A stretch of 41,246 bases of DNA from NCBI GenBank assembly GCA_024644105.1, contig JAHELP010000005.1, positions 3,432 to 44,677 of the forward strand. Reading direction: 5' to 3'. Shown here in pieces: positions 30,504 through 39,601 of this stretch. A model generated the notes under the pieces. That model made no database searches. It had not been told where the DNA came from and saw nothing but the letters and a program-made list of their open reading frames with translations. The position numbers were made by a program, and so were the translations under genes. Within the stretch, counting starts at the first letter, position 1. Every line of letters begins with the position of its first letter. Origin of the DNA: Candidatus Nitrosopumilus sp. (GTDB taxonomy: Archaea; Thermoproteota; Nitrososphaeria; Nitrososphaerales; Nitrosopumilaceae).

Positions 30504-32303
30504 TTATTTTGGTTGTATTTTGGCTTGTTGTACAGTCAAAACTTTTGGCAATGAAATTGTAAAAGTTGTAGGTGAATTTGAGACTGAAATTTCTCCGTGA
30601 TGTTGTTCTACAATATTTTTACAACTTGCTAATCCTAATCCAGTTCCTTTTTGTTTTGTAGTAAATAATGGCTCAAAAATTTTAGGTAGGTTTTCTTCAG
30701 GTATCCCATCACCTGAATCAGAGAATTTGATTATTGCCAAATTATCCTGCTCAGTGATTTTGATGTCAATTTTTCCCCCTTCGTGCATTGCCTGAATTGA
30801 ATTAATTATTAAATTGATAAAGACAGCATCAAATTTTTCTTGATCACAGTCAATTGTAATATTATTTTTATCAAGATTAATTTCCACATCTTCAGGAATG
30901 TTTACTTTATCCAAAGAATATTGAATTAAATCACTTATTTTGATTTTTGTCAACTTTAGTGGGGAATTTCTAACATAACCTAACACATCATCTACTTGAT
31001 GAGATATTCTATCAATACTTTTTTCAATCAAATCAATACGTTTTGATACTTTTTCATCAGAAATTTTTGAATCATCAGGAGATTGTTTAATCAAATCTAT
31101 AGACATTTTCATTACAGAGAGTGGATTTCTCAAATCATGTGCAAGTCTACCGGATAATTCACCAATAGCAGATAATCGTTCAGATTTCAGAATTTCATGG
31201 GTTTTTTCTTCAACAAGATTTTCAAGATTATCTCTTTGTTCGATTAGTTCATTAGTTCTCATTTTTACCAGGCGTGCAAGATTCTTGTTTATTGTAAGTA
31301 CAATTGCAGTAAATACTGCCAACATTCCTAAAACTCCGAACATAATATTTTGAGTGGATGTCTCTACATCTGTTTCAATAAACAATGAATGAATAATTGA
31401 CATTAAAATAATCATACAAACAATGGCCAATGTCAGTGGAATACCAAATTTACTAATAGTTTCAAACTTTATACTTTCAGAAAAAAATATTGAGCTATTT
31501 TCTTCACCTGGAATATTTGCAATTTTTAGACGAATATGAAAAGCAAAAATTATTAGAATGTATGTGTATAGCCATAGCAGATCTACTGGATGGCCATCAT
31601 AGTATGTACCATCAAGTTCTGCAAAGAGGAAAAATGTATCTGCTACTCCATAAATTATGAATCCAAATAAAATCAACATCCATGAAAGACTTGCTCCTTG
31701 TTTAGTAAGATACATGATTCCAACAATTGCTGGAATAATCTGAATTGAACCAAGAATAGGATATGCCAGGGCAATTCCAGTTGCAAATGCTTCTTCACCA
31801 AACATATCATCATATGCAGCTAAAACAGAAGGAATCAAAAAGGAAACTGCAAGGACTGTTGCAAACAGCCAAACATTTTTCCCAGTTTTTCTAATTACAG
31901 GTTTTAGAGACAAGAAAAGAAATGCTGTCATTAATGGGTATGCTGCTAGATAAAAAATATCAGCTTCAGAAGGGAATGGTTCTCCCTCCCACACGTGATC
32001 ATAGAGTTGCCAGATTTGTTCAGCAATAAACCAAAATGCAGCAGCTACTGCAAACATCGCAAAACCTTTTGCTTGATAGTTTTTTTGTCGGTATAGCTTT
32101 ATAGCTAAAAGTGCTGAGTAGGCAGTCACAATGGCTGGAAGAATTGCATATGCAGGAATTGCAATGAATGAAAATTGAGTATCATCAAGAAAAGGTCTAG
32201 TTTGATAAATTACAGTAATAGCAACAATTACTAGAATTAAACTAATGACGATGTTTTTATTATTTTCAAGTGCATATCTAGAGAGTGTATCCCTTTTACT
32301 CAT
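30504..32303 (-). CDS. Membrane sensor histidine kinase
   Basis: 599 residues. About eight membrane spans fill residues 18-260, two more lie near 287-307 and 320-338, and a coiled segment follows (350-378). Then comes HisKA with His389 in LAHDLRNPLS and a HATPase_c domain with N box NLIINSIQAM, DSGDGIP, FEPLFTTK and GTGLGLA. It autophosphorylates and should pass the phosphate to the receiver encoded divergently at 32480. The stimulus is unknown. The sensor part is paralogous to the free-standing membrane protein at 24856-25647. Confidence 0.93.
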   Translation of the reverse strand: MSKRDTLSRYALENNKNIVISLILVIVAITVIYQTRPFLDDTQFSFIAIPAYAILPAIVTAYSALLAIKLYRQKNYQAKGFAMFAVAAAFWFIAEQIWQLYDHVWEGEPFPSEADIFYLAAYPLMTAFLFLSLKPVIRKTGKNVWLFATVLAVSFLIPSVLAAYDDMFGEEAFATGIALAYPILGSIQIIPAIVGIMYLTKQGASLSWMLILFGFIIYGVADTFFLFAELDGTYYDGHPVDLLWLYTYILIIFAFHIRLKIANIPGEENSSIFFSESIKFETISKFGIPLTLAIVCMIILMSIIHSLFIETDVETSTQNIMFGVLGMLAVFTAIVLTINKNLARLVKMRTNELIEQRDNLENLVEEKTHEILKSERLSAIGELSGRLAHDLRNPLSVMKMSIDLIKQSPDDSKISDEKVSKRIDLIEKSIDRISHQVDDVLGYVRNSPLKLTKIKISDLIQYSLDKVNIPEDVEINLDKNNITIDCDQEKFDAVFINLIINSIQAMHEGGKIDIKITEQDNLAIIKFSDSGDGIPEENLPKIFEPLFTTKQKGTGLGLASCKNIVEQHHGEISVSNSPTTFTISLPKVLTVQQAKIQPK

Positions 32304-32479
32304 AGGATAAACCTCTTAACATCATATATTTTTGAATATTTTTACAATATACGTTATCGGCTAAATTCAATTGCATTATATCTCAAAAATCCTTGACCAA
32401 TATAATAGATAATTTGACATGTGTCACAATTTTAACTTACGCAGTCTTTAATAGTAAAGTATGAGAATAGTACTTGGGC

Positions 32480-32857
32480 ATGGGGAGAACTGTACTTGTT
32501 GTAGAAGACGATGTAGATTTAGTAGGAATTTACAAAGAGATTCTAGAGTTGCATGATTTTGATGTAGAGACAGCTTTGGATGGAGAAGAAGGTGTTAAAA
32601 AATTCATAGAAATTAAACCAGCTTTAGTAATAATGGATGGCGATATGCCAATTCTAGATGGTTATCAAGCATTTAAACAAATCAAAGAGATAGACCAGAA
32701 TGCAAATGTAGTAATTGTTACAGGTTTTTCAGAGTTTGAACCAAAAAGTCAAGACGCAATAAAACAAGGTTTGATCAAAGTTATTTCAAAACCATTAGGA
32801 GTTGACGAACTACTTGCTTTAGCAAAAAAATATTCTCAAATTCAAATTGAAGAATAA
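32480..32857 (+). CDS. Single-domain response regulator (CheY-like)
   Basis: 125 residues from ATG 32480; an in-frame TTG at 32474 would add two. A receiver domain only: the acidic pair in VVEDDVD, the phosphorylated aspartate in LVIMDGDMP (Asp53), a threonine in IVTGF and the lysine in VISKPLG. There is no DNA-binding output domain, so it acts through protein contacts or as a phosphate relay. It is divergent from the histidine kinase gene with 176 bp between them, and is its likely partner. A TATA-like CTTTAATAG lies about 27 bp before the ATG. Confidence 0.93.
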   Translation: MGRTVLVVEDDVDLVGIYKEILELHDFDVETALDGEEGVKKFIEIKPALVIMDGDMPILDGYQAFKQIKEIDQNANVVIVTGFSEFEPKSQDAIKQGLIKVISKPLGVDELLALAKKYSQIQIEE

Positions 32858-32894
32858 TTTATCTGAATAATATTTTAATTTTAGAAATTAAAAG

Positions 32895-32968
32895 CGGGTC
32901 TAAAGGGATTCGGACCCTTGACAACCGGATTAAGAGTCCGGTGCGCTACCTGGCTGCGCCATAGACCC
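32895..32968 (-). tRNA. tRNA-Lys(CTT)
   Basis: A 74-nt cloverleaf on the minus strand: acceptor GGGTCTA/TAGACCC plus G73, D arm GCGC/GCGC with a normal GG, anticodon stem CCGGA/TCCGG with loop CTCTTAA (anticodon CTT), T stem AAGGG/CCCTT. The T loop reads TCCGAAT, so position 55 is C instead of T. No intron. Confidence 0.95.
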
Positions 32969-33027
32969 ACCAAAAAGAATTAGCCTAGAGTTGTTATTAA
33001 TCTTAAGATCTTAAAATAAATGAAAAT

Positions 33028-33630
33028 TTAGTTTTGTGCTTTAGCTTCAATTTCATTGTATTTTTCAATGATTGCTGTAAGTGCAGTTGAAACTGGAACA
33101 TCGTTCATCTTTTTCTTTTCGGCTAGAAGTTTTTGGTATGCATCTAGTGTAATGTATACTGGAATTGAACCATTGCCTTCTAGTAATCCTCTAACGTTGT
33201 AAAGAGCAGTCTCCATTCCTTTTTCAGCAGATTTTGCAAATTTTGCTTTATCCAAAATTGCTCCTAGTGGACCAAATGGCATATCATAATCTACTGACAT
33301 GGTTACTCTTGTGAGATTATTACCTAATGCTTTGAATTCATTTGTAATTTGCCAGTTCTTGAAAGGACCTTCAATTTGCTTGGCAGTGATTCTCTCATTT
33401 CTGATAAATTCAGTTGTTTCACAATCCCACTCTAAACGTTTTCCGCTAAAGTCACCGATAATTCTAAAGGTTGTACCAACACCCATTCCTTCTTTAATAT
33501 CCATAGGAACTACTGTCATGCCTACTGCATCATTTTTGATTTGATCAGAAACATGTTCTGGTCTTGCAAAGTAGGTGAAAACATTCTCTACAGGTGTTTT
33601 AATATCGATTGATTTTGTTACGAGGGTCAA
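33028..33630 (-). CDS. SRPBCC-superfamily (polyketide cyclase-like) protein
   Basis: 200 residues from TTG 33630, supported by a TTTAAAT TATA element about 27 bp upstream. Residues 1-140 form a START/SRPBCC helix-grip domain: VTKSIDIKTPVENVFTYFARPEHVS, then alternating strands (GTTFRIIGDFSGKRLEWDCE) and a long last helix. Such domains bind hydrophobic ligands. The last 50 residues are an extra helical segment (DAYQKLLAEKKKMNDVP). The ligand is unknown. It is divergent from the gene at 33728. Confidence 0.85.
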   Translation of the reverse strand: MTLVTKSIDIKTPVENVFTYFARPEHVSDQIKNDAVGMTVVPMDIKEGMGVGTTFRIIGDFSGKRLEWDCETTEFIRNERITAKQIEGPFKNWQITNEFKALGNNLTRVTMSVDYDMPFGPLGAILDKAKFAKSAEKGMETALYNVRGLLEGNGSIPVYITLDAYQKLLAEKKKMNDVPVSTALTAIIEKYNEIEAKAQN

Positions 33631-33727
33631 CGATTGAGTTTCTTGCCAATAAGGATTTAAAGGTTTTGAAGATTTTCCTGAAATAATTGATTTACAATAT
33701 ATTCATCCAGTCTCCATCATATTCTAA

Positions 33728-34252
33728 ATGGCTAAAAAGCGATCAATTTTCTTAATCCTTGTTTTGATTTTTTCATCATATTCAGGATTAGATTTTGCAT
33801 ATGCTCACTCTATGTTTAATTCTGCTGAGCAAACATTAGGTGATTATAGAGTGCAGGTAGCCACTGCTCCAGAATTTCCACAAATTGATGAGCCATCACA
33901 GTTTCTCATCAAAGTAACTCAAGGATTTGACTATAAAGAAGTGGATGATTTTACAATGGGAATTAGAGTGTACTATAACAATCAACAAGTAGATGCAATT
34001 CCACCAACATTTGTTAGTGGTGCTCATTGGGACTTTGATTATACTTGGAAAAACATAGGAAATCATATAGTCAAAGTTGATTTGTATGACATGAAAGATT
34101 CTGATGGAATTTTGACTTATACCTTTAACATGGGAACTCAAAGTCCATTTGGAATAATATTCATTGCTGCAATTACCACAGGTGCTTTGGTACTTTTGGG
34201 AGTAATGTTGTATATCTTTATTCCAAGAATTTTAAAAAAATCTAAGCAGTGA
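33728..34252 (+). CDS. Exported, membrane-anchored beta-sandwich protein next to the oxidase operon
   Basis: 174 residues: a signal peptide (to about FAYAH), a beta-rich domain of roughly 115 residues (EPSQFLIKVTQGFDYKEVDD, MGIRVYYNNQQVD), and a C-terminal anchor span (about 144-166) with a basic tail. The mature protein would begin at or near a histidine (AHSMFN), as in some CopC- and YtkA-like copper proteins, which suits its place beside the copper oxidase genes. Function is inferred from context only. It is convergent with the heme A synthase gene and overlaps it by 11 bp. Confidence 0.78.
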   Translation: MAKKRSIFLILVLIFSSYSGLDFAYAHSMFNSAEQTLGDYRVQVATAPEFPQIDEPSQFLIKVTQGFDYKEVDDFTMGIRVYYNNQQVDAIPPTFVSGAHWDFDYTWKNIGNHIVKVDLYDMKDSDGILTYTFNMGTQSPFGIIFIAAITTGALVLLGVMLYIFIPRILKKSKQ

Positions 34253-34685
34253 TTGGTTTTGAAGATTTTGCGATTCTAAATGCAAATAATGTAGTTAACA
34301 ATACCATGGCAAACAACCAAATTCCAATTCCTAAGTGAATTGCAACCAGTACAGCATGAAGTTTAGTATCAATTACCAAGGCTCCAAGTGTGATTTGAGT
34401 AATTACTAGTGCAGTTGCAAGGGAACTTGTAATCTTTATTTTGGTATCTGCATTCTTGTTGATTAGACTTGCAACCATAGTTGAGATTACTAGTACGCCT
34501 GTGGTGGCTGCAGTAGTTCTATGAATCCATTCAACTAGATATTCTTCAGAGGGCATTACTCCATTTGGGCACAAAGGCCATTCAGGGCAAGTTAATCCAA
34601 GTCCAGCTGCTGAAATATATCCACCAATGAACATTAAGGAATACAAAACAATCATTGTTGTTAATGCTAGATATTGAATGGCCAA
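34242..34685 (-). CDS. Half-size heme A synthase (CtaA-like)
   Basis: 147 residues with four membrane spans, half the usual eight-span CtaA/Cox15 length. The first loop carries the cysteine pair Cys33 and Cys39 in LTCPEWPLCPNG, then WIHRTTA with a heme-ligand-type histidine, and later histidines in KLHAVLVAIHLG. Heme A synthase oxidises the heme O methyl group to make heme A for the terminal oxidase. Compact four-span archaeal forms are known and are thought to pair up. It is the last gene of the oxidase operon, 11 bp after the cupredoxin gene. Confidence 0.88.
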   Translation of the reverse strand: MAIQYLALTTMIVLYSLMFIGGYISAAGLGLTCPEWPLCPNGVMPSEEYLVEWIHRTTAATTGVLVISTMVASLINKNADTKIKITSSLATALVITQITLGALVIDTKLHAVLVAIHLGIGIWLFAMVLLTTLFAFRIAKSSKPITA

Positions 34686-34696
34686 TATTTTCTATT

Positions 34697-35665
34697 CTAG
34701 TTTACTGTTATTATACCTGTCATCCAAGGATGGACCATGCAAAAGTACGGATACTCACCTGCTTCATCAAGAGTCACAGAGAATGTTCCTCCTGCCATAA
34801 ACAAGCTACTATCAAAGAGTCCATCAGGAGCACCTGGTGCACCACTTGTTACTGTATGAGCTGCAGTGTCATCATTTGACCAAGTAATTTCCTCACCTGC
34901 TGAAACTGTAACATGATATGGGATATAGCATTCATTAGTTTGTTCACATCCAGGAACTCCAGAGCCTTCTGGTAGAGAGATTGGTCCGTCATATGCTACT
35001 GGTTCTGGTGCCATTACTTCTTCCATTACCTCTGGTTCTGGTGCCATTACTTCTTCCATTACTTCTGGTTCTGGTGCTGCTTCCATAACTTGTTCTTCAA
35101 CTGAAGCATCTCCTACTATGATTTTACCTACCATTCCTTGTTCTCTATGACCTGGAACTGTACAAATGTAATAATAAACTCCATCTTCACCGGCAATAAA
35201 CTCTGATGTTCCACTTTCACCTGCTTTTAGTGGGTTTGATGCTGATGCAACTTCACTTCCTGCAATAATTCCACCAAAGCCTTCTTCATCTGCTGTAACA
35301 CCAAATGCATGGAATGATACTCCATCATTGATTATATCAAAGACGACTTTGTCTCCAACTTCCATATTGATTGTTGGGTTATTGTCTGGTTCTCCCGGTA
35401 ATGCGTTAAATGCCAAAGTCCTAAAGTCTGATGATTCAATAAATGACAGGGTAGACATTATAGTTGCACCAGTGTGTGCAGCTGGACCTGCTGAACCTGA
35501 ATCACCTGCCATCATTGCAACAACTGGGGCCGGTTCTGAAATCCAATAATCCCACATTGAAAAGAAGATTGCTCCACCAACTAAACAAATACCTAACATG
35601 ATAGCCATCATTTTTCCTGTTCTAGCAGGAGTTGTTCTGTAAATTTGGGAATTATCGTGACTCAT
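34697..35665 (-). CDS. Membrane-anchored double cupredoxin
   Basis: 322 residues. One N-terminal span (about 17-39) is followed by two plastocyanin-like domains joined by an acidic linker with repeated PEPEVMEEVMA (about 195-222). Domain 1 has type 1 copper ligands His119, Cys168, His173 and Met178; domain 2 has His270, Cys309, His312 and Met315. Both sites look complete. It probably carries electrons to the oxidase CuA centre outside the membrane, in place of cytochrome c. It lies 11 bp after the subunit I gene in the oxidase operon. Confidence 0.92.
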   Translation of the reverse strand: MSHDNSQIYRTTPARTGKMMAIMLGICLVGGAIFFSMWDYWISEPAPVVAMMAGDSGSAGPAAHTGATIMSTLSFIESSDFRTLAFNALPGEPDNNPTINMEVGDKVVFDIINDGVSFHAFGVTADEEGFGGIIAGSEVASASNPLKAGESGTSEFIAGEDGVYYYICTVPGHREQGMVGKIIVGDASVEEQVMEAAPEPEVMEEVMAPEPEVMEEVMAPEPVAYDGPISLPEGSGVPGCEQTNECYIPYHVTVSAGEEITWSNDDTAAHTVTSGAPGAPDGLFDSSLFMAGGTFSVTLDEAGEYPYFCMVHPWMTGIITVN

Positions 35666-35676
35666 TTCATTTGCTC

Positions 35677-37203
35677 CTAATGTGAAGGGTTCTTTGCCTC
35701 AAATGGATAGTAATACTTGCCTCCGACTCCGAATGGGTCTTCGGTATTTGCAAGTTTTCCTTTACCAGAACTGTAAATCATGTTTGCTAGGAAGATTGCC
35801 ATACTGACACCAATAACCATTGCACCAACTGTTGCAATTTGGTTCATAGCAATCCATTCTGGGATTGGCGGATAATCGAAAATTCTTCTTGGCATTCCAT
35901 ACAAGCCAAGTACGTGTTGTGTGAAGAATACTAGAACAGTACCAACAAATGACATTATAAAGTGAACCTTACCCATAGTTTCATTATACATTCTTCCAGT
36001 TACATATGGGAACATGTAGTAAAGATAACCAATTGAACCAAACGCAATAGTACCCATCACAAAGAGATGGAAGTGACCAACTACCCAGTATGTATCGTGT
36101 GTTGTAAAGTCTAATGGCATAGCAGCATTTGCAACACCACCTGCACCTGCAGAGAAGAATAATGCAATTCCACCTACTGCCCACATCATTGGAGTTGAGA
36201 ATTTGATTCTACCATTCCACATAGTTGCAACAAAGTTAAACACGTGCATTGCAGATGCTGGTACTGCTGCAAGTGTTCCTACCATGAAAACTGTTTTTTC
36301 AGTAAATGACATTCCGGTTGCATACATGTGGTGTGCCCATGATGAGAAACCTACAATAGATAACAAAACAAATGCAAAGACACCAGAGTTGTAGCTGTAA
36401 ATTGGTTTTCTTGAGAATCTTGGAATGATTTCATACATCATACCGATTGCAGGAATTACCAATACATACACTTCAGGATGGAATGTAAACCAAAACAAGT
36501 GGGCATATGCAATTGGATCCCCACCCATTGCAGGATTGAAAAATCCACTAACACCTAGTCTGTCAGTTAATAGCATTAACAAAGCTGCTGCAAATGTAGG
36601 AATTGCAACAAGGATAATCAATGATGTTGATAGAAATGACCATGCCAGTAATGGAACCTGTCCAATTGACATGTCCGGATGTTTACATTTGAGAATTGTA
36701 ACTACAAAATTAATTGCACCAAGTACTGAGGATATACCTAAAATCTTTAATCCAAAAATCCACATGTCTGCTGCAGGACCAGGAGCACTGATAATCGAAT
36801 AGGGAGGAGTTGCATACCAAGTAAAGTCTGCAAATCCTAACCAGATAAGTGCACCAGATGGTGGAATCATCCAAAATGCAATGGCATTAAGTTTTGGATA
36901 TGCCATGTCTTTGTATCGGACCATAATTGGAACGTAATAGTTACCTACTGCAGATGCAAATGGAATGATAAACAAAAAGATAAGCGTTGTACCGTGAACT
37001 GTGAAAATTCTGTTAAAGGTCATTGCATCACCAATAATTTGTGCACCTGGCAAGAACAACTCTGCTCTGATTGCAAGAGCAAGGGTTCCACCTAAGAACA
37101 AGAATGCTAGTGACGAGATGAGATAAAGTAAACCAACATCAGTGTGATGTGTTGAGAACATGATTTGCCAAATTGGACGTGGCTTTTGTAATTCTAGAAC
37201 CAT
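35677..37203 (-). CDS. Heme-copper oxidase subunit I
   Basis: 508 residues, about 12 membrane spans. Ligands are all present: His70 and His379 for the low-spin heme, His377 for the high-spin heme, and His242, His291 and His292 for CuB, with Tyr246 in HPEVY forming the His-Tyr crosslink. It reduces O2 to water and pumps protons in the cytoplasmic membrane, the terminal step of ammonia respiration. It is preceded by split subunit II genes and followed by the cupredoxin and heme A synthase genes, all on one strand. Confidence 0.96.
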   Translation of the reverse strand: MVLELQKPRPIWQIMFSTHHTDVGLLYLISSLAFLFLGGTLALAIRAELFLPGAQIIGDAMTFNRIFTVHGTTLIFLFIIPFASAVGNYYVPIMVRYKDMAYPKLNAIAFWMIPPSGALIWLGFADFTWYATPPYSIISAPGPAADMWIFGLKILGISSVLGAINFVVTILKCKHPDMSIGQVPLLAWSFLSTSLIILVAIPTFAAALLMLLTDRLGVSGFFNPAMGGDPIAYAHLFWFTFHPEVYVLVIPAIGMMYEIIPRFSRKPIYSYNSGVFAFVLLSIVGFSSWAHHMYATGMSFTEKTVFMVGTLAAVPASAMHVFNFVATMWNGRIKFSTPMMWAVGGIALFFSAGAGGVANAAMPLDFTTHDTYWVVGHFHLFVMGTIAFGSIGYLYYMFPYVTGRMYNETMGKVHFIMSFVGTVLVFFTQHVLGLYGMPRRIFDYPPIPEWIAMNQIATVGAMVIGVSMAIFLANMIYSSGKGKLANTEDPFGVGGKYYYPFEAKNPSH

Positions 37204-37252
37204 TATACTATCTCCTCAAAATTGAGCATTGAAAGTTGTGATAAAAGCGTTG

Positions 37253-37684
37253 TCAAGCCGTTGGGTCCTCCACAATTAAAGTTCCGCGCATATTATAGTG
37301 AATTAAACCACAGTATTCTCTGCATTGAATGTCGTGAGTTCCTGCATCAGTTGGAGCAAACCACACTGTGTTGACTCTACCAGGAATTGCATCCATCAAT
37401 ACAACATAATCGTGAATGTTAAAAGAATGATTAACGTCTTTGGAATGAATTTCAAATTTGTATGCCTTGCCAACTTCAACATGTAGCTCACCAATTTCTT
37501 TTGTTCCATCTTCATGTTCAAAAGTCCAGAACCACTGTTGACCAGTTACAATAATTGTTTCAGCACCCTCTGGAACATGTTCAACAAGTCTTTCTGCTTC
37601 CCATGCTTCTGCACCAACCCAACACATCAATGCTACTACAACACCGATGTAAACCCATTCAGGCCAGTTAGAGTGTCCACCCAT
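37253..37684 (-). CDS. Cytochrome oxidase subunit II, CuA part
   Basis: 143 residues: one membrane span (about 9-26) and a CuA cupredoxin domain with His86 and the CREYCGLIHYNM motif (Cys121, Cys125, His129, Met132). Classical subunit II has two spans before the CuA domain; here only the second is in this protein, and the preceding gene supplies a first span. GQQWFWTFEHEDG is the usual aromatic stretch at the electron entry site. It accepts electrons, probably from the cupredoxin, and passes them to subunit I. Confidence 0.93.
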   Translation of the reverse strand: MGGHSNWPEWVYIGVVVALMCWVGAEAWEAERLVEHVPEGAETIIVTGQQWFWTFEHEDGTKEIGELHVEVGKAYKFEIHSKDVNHSFNIHDYVVLMDAIPGRVNTVWFAPTDAGTHDIQCREYCGLIHYNMRGTLIVEDPTA

Positions 37685-37686
37685 TA

Positions 37687-37947
37687 TTACCAGTCCGTGC
37701 CCTCATATGGAGTTGGTTTAGCTTTAGGATGAGATTCTCTGAATCTCCAACATTGCCAAATGATTGTTCCAGATACTACTGCACCAACAGTAAATCCGAC
37801 AGTCATCAGTCTATAAAATAAATTCCAAATTACCACTCTACGGTCAAGATATTCTCCAGGTTCATCACCTGCAGCAAATGCTAAGTCTACAGCTGGAATT
37901 ACCATCAAAATTCCCAATACTAAGAATAACCCAACGAATTTCTTCAT
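37687..37947 (-). CDS. Small membrane subunit, likely N-terminal part of split subunit II
   Basis: 86 residues with a cleavable signal peptide (ending near AFA) and one further span (about 45-66), followed by RFRESHPKAKPTPYEGTDW. The order Tyr-Arg, span, basic-proline loop is that of the first span of subunit II. The stop is 2 bp from the ATG of the CuA gene, so the two are co-translated. It is the first gene of the oxidase operon. A frameshift is possible in principle, but the clean stop, ATG and full signal peptide favour two real proteins. Confidence 0.82.
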   Translation of the reverse strand: MKKFVGLFLVLGILMVIPAVDLAFAAGDEPGEYLDRRVVIWNLFYRLMTVGFTVGAVVSGTIIWQCWRFRESHPKAKPTPYEGTDW

Positions 37948-37975
37948 AGTGATTGAATCTCGTGGCCTATAATTT

Positions 37976-37983
37976 CTATTTAA
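37976..37983 (-). promoter_or_regulatory. TATA element of the oxidase operon
   Basis: TTAAATAG on the minus strand is 29-36 bp before the ATG at 37947, giving a very short leader. No other good promoter is seen between the five oxidase genes, consistent with one mRNA to 34242. Confidence 0.5.
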
Positions 37984-38002
37984 GGGTTTTCAAGATTATT
38001 AG

Positions 38003-38626
38003 CTACCAACCCTGATCGAATCGCGATGGATGCATTACATTAAGTCCAGAAAGAGAGAACTTTTGATCTTTTTCTCTAAAGATGTTAAGTGATGCATTTG
38101 CAATGATCAATTCAAACAGATTGACAGGAGATAAATCAACTATGGTTGAAAGCATAGCTTTGATTGGATCCATATGAGTTACTAAAACCACATTTTCATC
38201 AGGGTGCTTTTCAGTAACATGATCAACAATACCTAAAACACGTTTTTTTACTTGATCAAAAGTTTCTACACCATTATGAGCAATTTCTAATTCGCCATTA
38301 TAGAATTTCATAAAGACATTACCATGACTGGTAAAAATCTCATCATAAGGCATTCCAGTGAATTTTCCCATGTCAAGTTCAATTAATCTATCATCAATTG
38401 TTACATCAATTGAATTGTGCTTTCCAACAATTTCTGCAGTATGTTGTGCTCTTTGAATAGGACTAGAGTAAATCGCTGAAACATTCATGTCTTTGAGTAA
38501 TTCAGCAGTATGTTCTGCTTGTTTAATACCAGTATCAGTTAGTGGAACTCCTTCTGTTCTACCAGCTAGAATTCTTTCAGTGTTGTTTTTTGCTTGACCG
38601 TGTCTAAGGAAGATAATCTGTCCCAA
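38003..38626 (-). CDS. Histidine phosphatase-family protein
   Basis: 207 residues with the histidine phosphatase fold. The catalytic LRHGQAKNN carries the phosphorylated histidine and its arginine, IYSSPIQRAQHTAE gives the second arginine, and VVLVTHMDPIKAML the second histidine. Family members include cofactor-dependent phosphoglycerate mutases and various phosphatases; this one is not specific enough to name. It is divergent from the F420:NADP oxidoreductase-like gene. Confidence 0.9.
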   Translation of the reverse strand: MGQIIFLRHGQAKNNTERILAGRTEGVPLTDTGIKQAEHTAELLKDMNVSAIYSSPIQRAQHTAEIVGKHNSIDVTIDDRLIELDMGKFTGMPYDEIFTSHGNVFMKFYNGELEIAHNGVETFDQVKKRVLGIVDHVTEKHPDENVVLVTHMDPIKAMLSTIVDLSPVNLFELIIANASLNIFREKDQKFSLSGLNVMHPSRFDQGW

Positions 38627-38676
38627 TTTGATCGCTTTTCAAATAGAGATAATAATAACATATCAAATGAATAATC

Positions 38677-39348
38677 ATGAAAGTTGGAATTATTGGTGGA
38701 ACCGGTGGAATGGGAAAAGGTTTTGCTTTAAGATGGTCACAAAACAATGATGTTATTGTTGGCTCTAGAGATGCTGCAAGAGCATCTGAATCAGCAGTAG
38801 AGTATACAAATCTCGCAAAAGAGGCATTTGGAGAAATAAAGGGAACAATTACCGGAAACGACAATGTTTCAGTTGCTAAAGAAAGCGATGTTTTGATTCT
38901 ATCAATTCCATATGAGAATATTGATTCTGTATGTTCTGGAATTTTATCAGAAATTAAAGACAGTTGCGTGGTTGTATCTCCAATTGTACCAATGACAAAA
39001 ACTGATGTTGGATTTGAGTGTGTTTCAATTAAAGATAACAAACCATTTTCATACAAACTTGTTTCAGAACACATGAAGGATAAATCAAAATTGGTTTCAG
39101 CATTTCATGTAATTTCTGAAAAGAAGTTAATCAATCCAACATTGGAATTAGATTATGATATCTTTGTTTGTGGAGATGATAAAGAATCAGTTGCAGTTGT
39201 GAATACCTTGATTGATGAAATCAAAGGATTAAGATCAATTTACTTGGGACCAATTGAATTATCATATCTTGCAGAAATGTCTACACCATTGCTTCTAAAT
39301 GCAATGATTAGAAATAAGATAAAGAATCCAGGTATCAAAATAATCTAA
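38677..39348 (+). CDS. npdG: F420H2:NADP oxidoreductase-like protein
   Basis: 223 residues, the usual length. It opens with the Rossmann loop VGIIGGTGGMGKGFALRWS, followed by VIVGSRDAARA, whose Ser-Arg suits the 2-phosphate of NADP, then VLILSIPYENID and the family C-terminal helix region. The enzyme moves hydride between NADPH and coenzyme F420. The neighbouring PPOX-like gene at 39585 belongs to a superfamily that includes F420-binding enzymes, which makes a small F420 cluster plausible. Confidence 0.88.
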   Translation: MKVGIIGGTGGMGKGFALRWSQNNDVIVGSRDAARASESAVEYTNLAKEAFGEIKGTITGNDNVSVAKESDVLILSIPYENIDSVCSGILSEIKDSCVVVSPIVPMTKTDVGFECVSIKDNKPFSYKLVSEHMKDKSKLVSAFHVISEKKLINPTLELDYDIFVCGDDKESVAVVNTLIDEIKGLRSIYLGPIELSYLAEMSTPLLLNAMIRNKIKNPGIKII

Positions 39349-39367
39349 GTATACATTTTCATTTATC

Positions 39368-39601
39368 ATGAGTCACGAATACTATAGACGGGGTAGGAAC
39401 TGGTTTACTGCTATAGGTGTGCTTTTTTGTGTAATGGGTGGAATTGTTCTAATTCAGCAATTACTTATCTGGGGAATAGATTTTGTTGAAGAATTTTTGT
39501 TTAATGCAGAATTTACAAATGAAAAAGTCTCAGTTGCAATGTTAGGGTTTGGGATTTTTATGATAGCATTAGGATTTAGAAAACATGAACAGAAGAGATG
39601 A
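39368..39601 (+). CDS. Small two-span membrane protein
   Basis: 77 residues, with spans at about 12-34 and 53-68 and a short acidic loop (DFVEEFLFNAEFTNE). It begins MSHEYYRRGRNWF with basic residues, so both ends are probably inside. No family is recognised. It overlaps the next gene by 17 bp and follows the npdG-like gene by 19 bp, so the three are likely one operon. Confidence 0.72.
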   Translation: MSHEYYRRGRNWFTAIGVLFCVMGGIVLIQQLLIWGIDFVEEFLFNAEFTNEKVSVAMLGFGIFMIALGFRKHEQKR

